Translations under genes and position numbers: made by a program | Shown: positions 28,724-36,763 of the stretch, in pieces | How the letters are laid out: every line of letters begins with the position of its first letter | Position numbering within the stretch: the stretch's first letter is position 1 | The notes under the pieces: generated by a model | Told to the model about the DNA's origin: nothing | Databases searched by the model: none | What the model saw: only the letters and a program-made list of their open reading frames with translations | Origin: Schlesneria sp. DSM 10557 | Lineage (GTDB): Bacteria > Planctomycetota > Planctomycetia > Planctomycetales > Planctomycetaceae | Direction: 5' to 3' | Assembly: GCF_041860085.1 (NCBI RefSeq) | Contig: NZ_CP124747.1 | Span: 3,410,001 to 3,474,000 of the forward strand | Length of the DNA stretch: 64,000 nt

Positions 28724-29584
28724 ATGATGCGAGTGGCGGTTATTGGGGCCAGGGGGCAATTAGGAAGCGATCTGGTTGCTCGCCTGGGAGCGCAAGCGAT
28801 CCCGCTGGGGCACGCCGATATCGACATCTCGGATGCGGCGAGCGTCACCAGCGTCCTGGACCGCGAACGTGCCAACGCTGTGATTAACTGCGCGGCTTAC
28901 AACTTCGTCGACAAGGCAGAAACCGAACGGGAAGCGGCCATGTTGACCAACCGTCGCGGCCCCGGACTGCTCGCCGACTATTGCCGTGAGCACGACCTGA
29001 AACTGGTCCATGTCGGAACGGACTATGTCTATGACGGCCGCACGGGGAACCGCCCCTGGAAAGAAGAAGACGAGCCGCTGCCGATCAGCACCTATGCTGC
29101 CAGCAAATATGCAGGCGAACAGCTTGTCAGAGCACACTGCCCCCGGCACTTCGTCGTCAGGACCTGCGGTCTTTACGGGCGAAACGCCATGCACGGCAAA
29201 GGGAACTTCGTCGAAACGATGCTGCGACTGGGACGGGAACGTCCCGAGTTGAAAGTGGTCGAGGACCAGCGCTGCACCCCGACCGCAACCGCCAATCTCG
29301 CTTCCGCCATCCTTGACCTGGTCAAAACAGAAGAGTACGGCCTTTATCACGCGACGAATGCAGGGAGTTGCTCATGGTACGAATTTGCCAAAGAGATCAT
29401 GCGACAATCGCACCTTCCGACGAACGTCATTCCGATTACCACGGCGGACTACGGTGCACGGGCACGACGTCCCCACTACAGCGTACTGGATTGCTCAAAA
29501 CTGGAGCGGGTCCTGGGCTGGAACATGCCTACATGGCAGGAAGCATTAGCCACCTATCTCATCGAGCGTCAACGCCCCATCTGA
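28724..29584 (+). CDS. rfbD: dTDP-4-dehydrorhamnose reductase
   Basis: ATG 28724 (AGGAG 10 nt upstream) gives 286 residues. The NAD(P)-binding loop is VIGARGQLGSDLVARLG. NCAAYNFVDKAETE, VGTDYVYDG, the catalytic YAASKYAGE (Y-x-x-x-K) and GLYGRNAMHGKGNFVETML are RmlD-type blocks, as are RCTPTATANLASAI and the C-terminal RRPHYSVLDCSKLERVLG. It would make dTDP-L-rhamnose for surface polysaccharide. The other rml genes are not adjacent, so a related 4-ketosugar reductase role remains possible. Confidence 0.92.
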   Translation: MMRVAVIGARGQLGSDLVARLGAQAIPLGHADIDISDAASVTSVLDRERANAVINCAAYNFVDKAETEREAAMLTNRRGPGLLADYCREHDLKLVHVGTDYVYDGRTGNRPWKEEDEPLPISTYAASKYAGEQLVRAHCPRHFVVRTCGLYGRNAMHGKGNFVETMLRLGRERPELKVVEDQRCTPTATANLASAILDLVKTEEYGLYHATNAGSCSWYEFAKEIMRQSHLPTNVIPITTADYGARARRPHYSVLDCSKLERVLGWNMPTWQEALATYLIERQRPI

Positions 29585-29757
29585 CATAATCAGAACAGTC
29601 GCTGCATCAGAAATCTTCCCTCAACTCGAATGCAAAGGCTCCAGTTTCGGCAAATCTTACCTAAGCCAATCAAGCAGCTCGCGCTGTCAGGTCGATAGTC
29701 GTGGTCATCCTCCGATCACTCACTCTCTACTGGCCTACCTGACAGGAGCTTTATCTG

Positions 29758-30051
29758 ATGTTCGCCCTGACGGAATCCGATCGCACCAACTTTTCGAACG
29801 TCCGCCTGATCGAACAAGCCGTCACCCGCATGAAACAAACTGTCGCACAGCAGTTTGAACGGGAATCCCAGATGCAGCGGCTGTTTACGACCAGCCACGA
29901 GCGCTGGATGTCGCAGTACGATCAACTCCGCAGCCGCATCGAGACGCTCGAAGCACGCCTGGCTCCCTGGATGACGGAACGAGTCGAAGGACCGCGGCTG
30001 GCCGTGGTCGATCACGAGGACGTCGGTGAACAACGGGAAGATGCCGCCTGA
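29758..30051 (+). CDS. small coiled-coil protein, unknown
   Basis: The 97-residue frame starts at ATG 29758 with AGGAG nine nt upstream, a good sign that it is translated. The sequence is helical and charged (IEQAVTRMKQTVAQQFERES, LRSRIETLEARL), which suggests a short coiled coil. There is no membrane segment or cysteine. I do not recognise it. It stands alone between rfbD and the glutathione peroxidase gene. Confidence 0.65.
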   Translation: MFALTESDRTNFSNVRLIEQAVTRMKQTVAQQFERESQMQRLFTTSHERWMSQYDQLRSRIETLEARLAPWMTERVEGPRLAVVDHEDVGEQREDAA

Positions 30052-30199
30052 GAGGCGCGCTGATCAGCAGTGTGGCTGGTCATCCCGTTCCGGGAGGATA
30101 CACTACGTGGTATGTCGTGCGTGACGAGTTTCCCAATCGTGCGGCCCATGCGGGTCGTCGGCTCGTCCGCATCAGCATCCTGCCCAGGAGTACCTCCCG

Positions 30200-30763
30200 A
30201 TGAGACTGCTCGCCCTGACGTTTTTTGCCGCTGTCGCTGTCGCAATGACTTCGGCCCCGGCCCAGGCCGAAGAAAAGGGTTCTAAAGTGCTCAACCACAA
30301 GATGAAGTCGATCGACGGCAAAGAAGTCAACCTTGCTGAAAAGTACAAGGGGAAAGTTCTGCTGGTCGTTAACGTCGCCAGTGCCTGTGGTGCCACTCCT
30401 CAGTACAAGCAACTCGAAGCCCTCCAGGACAAATACCACGAAAAGGGTTTGGAAGTTGTCGGCTTCCCCTGCAACCAGTTCGGCGCTCAGGAACCGGGGA
30501 CGGAAGAAGAGATCGTCAAATTCTGTAAGTCGAAGTATGACGTCTCGTTCGACCTCTTTTCCAAGATTGACGTCAACGGCGAAGACGCCGCACCGCTCTA
30601 CAAGCAACTGACCGCCAAAGATGGTCCGATCAAGTGGAACTTCGAAAAGTTCGTCATCGGCCGCAATGGTGAGATCGTTGCCCGGTTCCCCACCGCCACC
30701 AAGCCAGACGCTCCCGAAGTGGTCAAAACCCTGGAAGCGGAACTCGCCAAAGCCGCCAAGTAG
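30200..30763 (+). CDS. exported glutathione peroxidase-type thiol peroxidase
   Basis: ATG 30200 with AGGAG upstream; 187 residues. A signal peptide (MRLLALTFFAAVAVAMTSAPAQA) precedes a full GPx domain. The peroxidatic cysteine is in VNVASACGATPQYKQL, the second conserved cysteine in GFPCNQFGAQEPG, and the Trp and Asn of the tetrad in KWNFEKFVIGRNGE. It uses cysteine, not selenocysteine, so thioredoxin-type reductants are more likely than glutathione. It would reduce hydroperoxides in the periplasm. Confidence 0.93.
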   Translation: MRLLALTFFAAVAVAMTSAPAQAEEKGSKVLNHKMKSIDGKEVNLAEKYKGKVLLVVNVASACGATPQYKQLEALQDKYHEKGLEVVGFPCNQFGAQEPGTEEEIVKFCKSKYDVSFDLFSKIDVNGEDAAPLYKQLTAKDGPIKWNFEKFVIGRNGEIVARFPTATKPDAPEVVKTLEAELAKAAK

Positions 30764-30858
30764 TTCTGAAATAACGCTGGCTTCGGCCCTCCTTCGGCCG
30801 GGTAAGTATCCACACGGCAACTGACCCGAGACCCGCAGGCCGGACTGAAAACCTTCTG

Positions 30859-30893
30859 CAGAACCCCTGTCACAGTCTGTGTCAGGGGTTCTG
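30859..30893. terminator. long near-perfect palindrome after the glutathione peroxidase gene
   Basis: CAGAACCCCTG-T-CACAG-T-CTGTG-T-CAGGGGTTCTG folds into an 11-bp stem, one T-T mismatch and a further short stem. No T-run follows. It sits in the 373-nt gap before the ALDH gene, which otherwise shows nothing I can name. A terminator of the peroxidase gene or a repeated extragenic palindrome are both possible. Confidence 0.55.
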
Positions 30894-31136
30894 TCGTTGA
30901 TGACGTCCTGCAAATAATTCCGGAGACTTTCGCTCTTCCCGTCCGCTGAGAGAGAGAGACACGGGGCAGACCCCGCAAAGCGGACCTGAGATCCCCTCAT
31001 CGAAGCCCCCCACGATGAGCATAACAAAGGTGCAAACACCGTGTTCGGGGAACTCGAGCCCTTGGCAACCGGCGCTGAACACCTGAGAATGGTTTTGTCG
31101 GGCGAAGGATTGTCGACCAACGAAGGGACAACGCTT

Positions 31137-32708
31137 ATGGACGCTATTCAGACGGTGCTGGGGCGGCTGGGACTGAATCAAAACCTGTCCGCCATCGGGA
31201 TCGGCAACTGCAATCGTGCAGGATCTGCAGGCCCTGTCTCGAGCCGCTCTCCCATTGATGGAACCATCCTGGGAACTCTGCAGGCCGCTTCCGCCGATGA
31301 CGTGACCCCGGTTCTCGAAGCTGCGACGGATGCGTTCCGCCGCTGGCGAGTGATCCCCGCCCCGGCCAGGGGCGAGTTCGTTCGTCGTGTCGGAAATCGA
31401 TTTCGCGAACTGAAACCCGATCTCGCTGCCGTGATCACCTGGGAAGCGGGGAAGATCACTCAGGAAGCCCTGGGCGAGGTGCAGGAAGTCATCGACATCT
31501 GTGATTTTGCCGCAGGACTGAGTCGTCAGCTCTATGGTCTGACAATCGCCAGCGAACGTCCCCTGCACCGACTCGCCGAGCAATGGCATCCCTTGGGGCC
31601 TGTCGGTGTGATCACCGCATTCAACTTCCCGATGGCCGTCTGGGCCTGGAACGCGGCACTCGCCTGGGTCTGTGGTGATCCCGTCATCTGGAAACCCTCG
31701 GAAAAGACACCCCTGTGTGCGCTCGCCTGTCAGGCAGTTGTCGCTTCGGTACTTCAGGAAATGTCCGATATCCCCCCTGCGGTCTCTTCAGTCATCGTGG
31801 GAATGAGAGACGTCGGCGAGCGACTGGCGGACGCTGCTGAGATCCCACTGGTGTCGGCGACGGGTTCTACGGCGATGGGGCGTGCTGTCGCGCAGCGGGT
31901 GGCGGCGAGGCTGGGCCGCTCATTGCTGGAACTGGGGGGGAACAACGGGATGATCGTCACCCCCAGCGCCGATCTGGAGCTGACGCTTCGTGCCATTGTC
32001 TTTTCTGCCGTCGGAACCTGTGGACAACGCTGCACGACGCTGCGGAGATTGATTGTCCATGAGGACCTCGCTGACAAGGTCATTGACCGTCTGGTCCCCA
32101 TTTACGACCGTCTTCCGATTGGAAATCCCGCCCAACCTGGCACACTCGTCGGCCCCCTGATCGACGAAGCAGCGTGGCACGCGATGGAAGCCGCACTCCA
32201 ACGAGCTTCCGCCGAAGGAGCGACTGTGCATGGGGGACGGCGCCTGAAAGAGAATGTTCCTCAGGGGGGAACTTACGTGCAACCTGCGATTGCCAGCTTC
32301 CCTCTCCGGGGTTCCGCGGCGACTTCACTCCCCGGCACGCCGACCAGAAGTATCGTTCACGAAGAAACGTTTGCTCCCATCCTTTACGTGCAACGATATC
32401 GGACCTTTGACGAGGCAATCGAGCTTCATAACAGCGTTCCCCAGGGACTGGCCTCGTCCATCATGACAACGGACATGCGCGAGGCGGAAGCATTCTGTTC
32501 GGCTGCCGGATCTGATTGTGGAATCGTCAACGTCAATGTCGGCCCCAGTGGGGCGGAAATTGGCGGAGCCTTTGGAGGCGAGAAGGCAACGGGTGGCGGG
32601 CGCGAGTCCGGCTCCGATAGTTGGAAAAACTACATGCGCCGGGCGACCAACACGATTAACTACTCAACACAGCTCCCGCTTGCTCAGGGAATTCAGTTCG
32701 ACGTATGA
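31137..32708 (+). CDS. aldehyde dehydrogenase, ALDH7/antiquitin type (aminoadipate-semialdehyde dehydrogenase-like)
   Basis: ATG 31137 (GAAGGG upstream) gives 523 residues; upstream in-frame starts lack ribosome sites. The catalytic cysteine is C299 in GTCGQRCTTLRR and the general base E265 in LLELGGNNG. PLGPVGVITAFNFPMAVWAWN and VIWKPSEKTPL mark the NAD site. The Q-R-C-T-T-x-R active-site string and the overall pattern are those of ALDH7, whose members oxidise L-alpha-aminoadipate semialdehyde (piperideine-6-carboxylate) in lysine breakdown. Substrate is inferred from the subfamily; no other lysine-degradation gene is close. Confidence 0.9.
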   Translation: MDAIQTVLGRLGLNQNLSAIGIGNCNRAGSAGPVSSRSPIDGTILGTLQAASADDVTPVLEAATDAFRRWRVIPAPARGEFVRRVGNRFRELKPDLAAVITWEAGKITQEALGEVQEVIDICDFAAGLSRQLYGLTIASERPLHRLAEQWHPLGPVGVITAFNFPMAVWAWNAALAWVCGDPVIWKPSEKTPLCALACQAVVASVLQEMSDIPPAVSSVIVGMRDVGERLADAAEIPLVSATGSTAMGRAVAQRVAARLGRSLLELGGNNGMIVTPSADLELTLRAIVFSAVGTCGQRCTTLRRLIVHEDLADKVIDRLVPIYDRLPIGNPAQPGTLVGPLIDEAAWHAMEAALQRASAEGATVHGGRRLKENVPQGGTYVQPAIASFPLRGSAATSLPGTPTRSIVHEETFAPILYVQRYRTFDEAIELHNSVPQGLASSIMTTDMREAEAFCSAAGSDCGIVNVNVGPSGAEIGGAFGGEKATGGGRESGSDSWKNYMRRATNTINYSTQLPLAQGIQFDV

Positions 32709-32764
32709 GACCCACACGTCACGGAACCAGCCCGAAAGGACTGCGAGAGAACCGAAATGAAAAC

Positions 32765-32797
32765 GCCCCTGATGGGCTCAACAGGACCACCAGGGGC
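32765..32797. terminator. bidirectional hairpin between the ALDH gene and gcvPA
   Basis: GCCCCTG (32765-32771) pairs with CAGGGGC (32791-32797), with an extra TGG/CCA pairing inside, in the 117-nt convergent gap. T-rich sequence follows on both strands (ATTTCAATTTC forward, GTTTTCATTT reverse). Confidence 0.65.
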
Positions 32798-32825
32798 ATT
32801 TCAATTTCATCGGAATCGAGCGACG

Positions 32826-34187
32826 CTAGTTCCCGGCGAGTGCCGTGACCAGTCGATCAATCTCTTCCTTCGTTCGCGACTCGGTAACTGCGACCAGCAG
32901 GCAGTTGTCACGATCTGCCTCGGGAATCCAGTCCAGGCCTGAAATGCGACTCAGTGCTGGACCGATATCAATGTTCGCGCTGGCGGCCTTACGAATTGCC
33001 ACGTCGGCGCTGTGTTTATACTTCAGCACAAATTCTTTGAAGAATGGCCGACCAAACAGCAGCTCACATCCGTCGATCACCTTAAGCCGATCGGCCGCAT
33101 AGTGAGCTTTGCGACAACTGAGTTCTGCGACTTCCTTCAAACCGTGCGGCCCCAGCAACGAGAGATAGACGGTTGCTCGCAATGCCATGAGTCCCTGGTT
33201 CGTGCAGATGTTGCTCATCGCACCGGCGCGGCGGATGTGCTGCTCACGAGCCTGCAGATTCAGGAAGAAGCACCGCTTGCCAGTTCGATCAACGGTCTGT
33301 CCGATCAATCGTCCCGGCATCTTCCGGACAAACTGCTGACGACAGGCCAGAATTCCCAGGAAGGGCCCCCCAAACTGCAGCGGGATTCCGAGCGACTGGC
33401 CTTCGGCGACTGCAATGTCGGCCCCCACATCTCCGGGACGCTTCAGAATTCCAAGACTGAGGGGGTCGAACGAAACCACGAACAGGGCGCCTGACTGGTG
33501 AGCCAGCTTTCCGACAGCTTCCAGATCTTCAAGGCAGCCAAAGAAGTTCGGCTGCTGAATGATGACGCAGGCCGTCTGGTCGTTGATTTCTTTTTCCAAC
33601 TGATCCAGATCGACAGAGCCGCCCGGTGTCGGAACGACAACCAGTTCGGTCGTCTTGTTGACAAGGTACGTCTTCAGCGTTTCGACGTATTCCGGATTCA
33701 AGGATCCGGCGACGACGATTCGGCCGGTTCGATTCGTGCATCGCATCGCCATCAGGGCCGCTTCGGCAACACCGCTTCCACCGTCGTAGAGACTGGAGTT
33801 CGCAACGTCCAAACCAGTCAACTGCGCAATCATTGACTGGAATTCGAAGAACGCCTGTAGCGTTCCCTGACTCGCTTCCGCCTGGTAGGGCGTGTAAGCC
33901 GTATAGAATTCCCCCCGTGACGCGATCTCATCGACGACACTCGGGATGTAGTGATCGTATGCCCCACCACCCATGAAGCAGGCTCGCGCTGAAGCGCCGA
34001 TATTACGCGATGCCAACCGGGCGAGATGCTGTTCCAGCTCCAGTTCCGTCAGGGCAGGCGGCAGGTTCAGCGGCCCGCGAAGCTGCAGCTCTGCGGGAAT
34101 TTGATCGATCAGAGTTTGCAGGGAATCAACACCGATCCGATCGAGCATCTGCTGTTGCTCGTCGGGTGTACAAAACAGGTAAGACAC
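32826..34187 (-). CDS. gcvPA: glycine dehydrogenase (decarboxylating) subunit 1
   Basis: The start is GTG 34187 with AAAGG upstream; 453 residues. It has the alpha-subunit pattern of split glycine decarboxylase: MSYLFCTPDEQQQML, FMGGGAYDHYIPSVVDEI, FYTAYTPYQAEASQGTLQAF and SLYDGGSGVAEAALMA. The PLP lysine lies in the other subunit (GcvPB), which is not in this window. With GcvPB it decarboxylates glycine and loads the aminomethyl group on the H protein, whose gene lies 21 nt upstream. Confidence 0.96.
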   Translation of the reverse strand: MSYLFCTPDEQQQMLDRIGVDSLQTLIDQIPAELQLRGPLNLPPALTELELEQHLARLASRNIGASARACFMGGGAYDHYIPSVVDEIASRGEFYTAYTPYQAEASQGTLQAFFEFQSMIAQLTGLDVANSSLYDGGSGVAEAALMAMRCTNRTGRIVVAGSLNPEYVETLKTYLVNKTTELVVVPTPGGSVDLDQLEKEINDQTACVIIQQPNFFGCLEDLEAVGKLAHQSGALFVVSFDPLSLGILKRPGDVGADIAVAEGQSLGIPLQFGGPFLGILACRQQFVRKMPGRLIGQTVDRTGKRCFFLNLQAREQHIRRAGAMSNICTNQGLMALRATVYLSLLGPHGLKEVAELSCRKAHYAADRLKVIDGCELLFGRPFFKEFVLKYKHSADVAIRKAASANIDIGPALSRISGLDWIPEADRDNCLLVAVTESRTKEEIDRLVTALAGN

Positions 34188-34208
34188 TTAAAAAACCTTT
34201 GGAAATGG

Positions 34209-34628
34209 TCAATGACCCGATTGCTCGCAGTGTGACTTGTATTGAGACTGATCGAGCAACGACGCCAGCTCTGCGGGATTTGCGACTTTTGCCTTGATCA
34301 TCCAGCCTTCTTCAAACGGGCTGTTGGTCAGCAGATCCAGTTCGGCAGAGAGCGCCTTGCCGTCGGCACCAGTCCGTTCCGTCAGCCGCTCGTTCGTTGC
34401 AATCACTTCCCCCGTCACGGGAGAATAAAGGTCACTCACCGCCTTGACGCTTTCGACTTCGCCGAACGGCTGTCCCTGAACCAGCTTCTTGCCGACCGCA
34501 GGAAGATCAGCAAAGACCAGGTCGCTCAGCAACTGGGCAGCAAAGTCGGTGATACCGATCGTAGCGATATCACCTTCGATCGCGACCCATTCGTGAGTCG
34601 TGGAATACTTCAATTGTTCGGGACTCAT
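34209..34628 (-). CDS. gcvH: glycine cleavage system H protein
   Basis: ATG 34628 with GGAG upstream; 139 residues. The lipoyl-lysine motif is GEVESVKAVSDLYSPVTGEV, and YSTTHEWVAIEGDIATIGIT and SPFEEGWMIKAKV complete the family pattern. The lipoylated arm carries the aminomethyl intermediate from glycine decarboxylase to GcvT. The C-terminal tail (SLLDQSQYKSHCEQSGH) is slightly longer than average. It forms an operon with gcvPA; gcvT is not adjacent. Confidence 0.96.
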   Translation of the reverse strand: MSPEQLKYSTTHEWVAIEGDIATIGITDFAAQLLSDLVFADLPAVGKKLVQGQPFGEVESVKAVSDLYSPVTGEVIATNERLTERTGADGKALSAELDLLTNSPFEEGWMIKAKVANPAELASLLDQSQYKSHCEQSGH

Positions 34629-34771
34629 TCAGCAAAGACTCCGTTCGCATCAGCGAAAGTTTTGTTGGTACTGTTTGGTAATGAATTGATCAACGCGATG
34701 CCGCCGGGGTCGACGAACACTTCACGCCTATTCTGATTTGCGAGAGCTCAGATCGCAATCCGGACCGCACC

Positions 34772-35248
34772 CTAGCTACATGGTGTACAGTCCGCAGCAG
34801 GAAGATCGTCCTGTGTTTCCAGATCAGCAATCTTGCCGATACGGCGGGCGTGTCGCCCCCCTTCAAATTCTGTGCCGAGCCAGATCTCGATCATCCGGGA
34901 TGTCAGTCGTTCCCCCAACAGATCGGCCGACAGGCACAGGACATTTGCGTCGTTATGACGACGACTCATCTCGGCGGTCAATTCGTCATGACACAAAGCG
35001 GCCCGCACGCGGGGAAACTTGTTGGCGACGATGCTCATCCCAATTCCACTGCCGCAGATGAGAATCGCTCGATCGGCTTCGTTGTCGGAAACGGCGCGGG
35101 CACCCTGAGCCCCAAAGTCGGGATAATCCACGATATCCGCGTTCACCGGCCCCATATCGATCGTCTCATGGCCCAGCTCGGCGACCTGGGCAAGAATCCT
35201 GCCCTTCACCTGAAAGCCACGATGATCACTGGCGACAACAATTTTCAT
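34772..35248 (-). CDS. rpiB: ribose 5-phosphate isomerase B
   Basis: ATG 35248 gives 158 residues starting MKIVVASDHRGFQVKG, the family N-terminus; an upstream start at 35296 would add 16 unlike residues. Key segments are DYPDFGAQGARAV, ILICGSGIGMSIVANK (phosphate-binding loop and the catalytic cysteine) and SRRHNDANVLCLSADLLG. It interconverts ribose 5-phosphate and ribulose 5-phosphate. The C-terminus is extended by a tail with DLPAADCTPCS. Confidence 0.95.
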   Translation of the reverse strand: MKIVVASDHRGFQVKGRILAQVAELGHETIDMGPVNADIVDYPDFGAQGARAVSDNEADRAILICGSGIGMSIVANKFPRVRAALCHDELTAEMSRRHNDANVLCLSADLLGERLTSRMIEIWLGTEFEGGRHARRIGKIADLETQDDLPAADCTPCS

Positions 35249-35336
35249 AAAGAGCGACTCGAATCTCTGGACGGTCGGGAATTCAGGATGCTTCACTGCG
35301 ACCGAATCATAACAAAAATCTCGGCCCGCGAAGAGT

Positions 35337-36461
35337 TTACGATCTGAGAGGGACGAGCTGCGAAATTAACATTTTCAGATTTTTCTCGATGCTCTCCTTG
35401 CATTCCGCGTAGTCACGCGGACCACCACCATAAGGGTCGGCAATGTCGCCCTGCTCGGACGAAAGCAGTCGAACTCGGTCAGCCAGATCCGGATACAGGT
35501 TCAAAATGGATTGACGATGGCCGCGAGTCATCGTCAGGACATGATCGGCGTGTAGCAGAAGTCGTTCCGTGAGTGGCTGGCTTTCGTGATTTCGAAGGTC
35601 AATTCCGTCTTCCGCCAGCACATTGACCGCCTCGCGACTGGCCGGCGAACCGCTTCCCGCCGACATTCCCGCTGACAGAACATTAAATCCCAGGTCGATC
35701 AATTCTTCGTCCTGACACTTTAATTGTTTGGCCAGCAGTCGGCGAAATAAGGCTTCCGCCATAGGGCTTCGACAGGTATTTCCGGTGCAGATGAAGAGGT
35801 AAACCTCACTGCAAAGCCGCTTGAGAGTACATTCCGAAACGACACCCTGCTCTGACACGTTCCATTCGTTTTCCGACACGTTCACGACGGTGGAAGGGTC
35901 GCCGTATCGACAGGGGCCGTCATCAATAATCATCGATACCCGATCGCCATACCGCGCAGCGACTTCTGCTGCGTTTCTTGGCATGGGACCGTGAAGGGCC
36001 GAGACTTCCGAGCTGGCAATCAGCGGGGTCGGGCAAAGCCGAAGTGTATCAATTAACAGGGGATGAGCCGAAACTCGAAACCGAATGCCTTTGTCGTCGG
36101 CAAGCAGCGCACGCCGCGCATGTTCCGCCAGATCGTTAAACAAGCCGCTCACCAGCGACTGATTCAGCCCGAGTGTCAGCGGCCCCGGCCAGCCCCTGCG
36201 CGCGAGTTTATCTGCATTCGCGGGCAACTTGGGGACATAGTCCCACAGCTCGAAATGAGACTTGAGCAGCAACGTGCGAGGAGCTGGTGACTCGAGAGAA
36301 ACAAGTTTTTCGACACCCTCGGGGCTCTGCGGATTCGCGACAATCAGATAAACTGTCTCGGTCGGGAACGCGACAAGATCACCTTCTGCCAGGCGATGAC
36401 ACGCCCGGTGGATGGCGTCACGGGGATCGTCGCTTCGGCGAATTTCGACAATTTGCGACAT
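35337..36461 (-). CDS. fusion: YrdC/TsaC-like domain plus low-molecular-weight protein-tyrosine phosphatase
   Basis: From ATG 36461 the protein has 374 residues. Residues about 10-200 are YrdC/TsaC/Sua5-like: FPTETVYLI, WPGPLTL (91-97), IRFRVSAHP and STVVNVSE. Yet the Lys-x-Arg motif after the first strand (normally KGRP) reads SLESPAPRTLLL, and the later Ser-x-Asn (normally TSAN) reads IASSEVSA, so substrate residues seem altered. Residues about 219-374 are a complete LMW phosphatase with the P-loop FICTGNTCRSPMAE (C225 to R231) and the acid DPYGGG near the end. TsaC makes threonylcarbamoyl-AMP for tRNA t6A; the phosphatase acts on phosphotyrosine or phosphoarginine. The two-domain order is sure; the activity of the first domain is doubtful. 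Confidence 0.88.
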   Translation of the reverse strand: MSQIVEIRRSDDPRDAIHRACHRLAEGDLVAFPTETVYLIVANPQSPEGVEKLVSLESPAPRTLLLKSHFELWDYVPKLPANADKLARRGWPGPLTLGLNQSLVSGLFNDLAEHARRALLADDKGIRFRVSAHPLLIDTLRLCPTPLIASSEVSALHGPMPRNAAEVAARYGDRVSMIIDDGPCRYGDPSTVVNVSENEWNVSEQGVVSECTLKRLCSEVYLFICTGNTCRSPMAEALFRRLLAKQLKCQDEELIDLGFNVLSAGMSAGSGSPASREAVNVLAEDGIDLRNHESQPLTERLLLHADHVLTMTRGHRQSILNLYPDLADRVRLLSSEQGDIADPYGGGPRDYAECKESIEKNLKMLISQLVPLRS

Positions 36462-36763
36462 CAAGGGGTTTCCAGAGTCGATGAGTTTCTTCGTCACGAC
36501 GTTCGTGATGCAAACCAGGATGCAACCAATGCGGTGCTCATGACGATCACCCCAGACGCCAGCGGGCGGCTTCACTCAGACAGCAGTTTATCCAGTAAAC
36601 GTCTTGGGATCAACCAACCGAGCCCTTCTGATAGTGACAAGTCGTTCACTCACCGCACCTTACGAATATTGAATTCGACAACTTCCGGACGAAAAAACGG
36701 ACCTTTGCGACCGGGGTGAGCCTGCCACTTCTCACTCCTCCGGGAACACTAAATCGGATTTCC
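36462..36763. other. divergent intergenic region before murC
   Basis: The 302 nt between the fusion gene (minus) and murC (plus) hold no gene I can support. The promoters of both are expected here; no clear -35/-10 pair could be fixed by eye. Confidence 0.45.
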
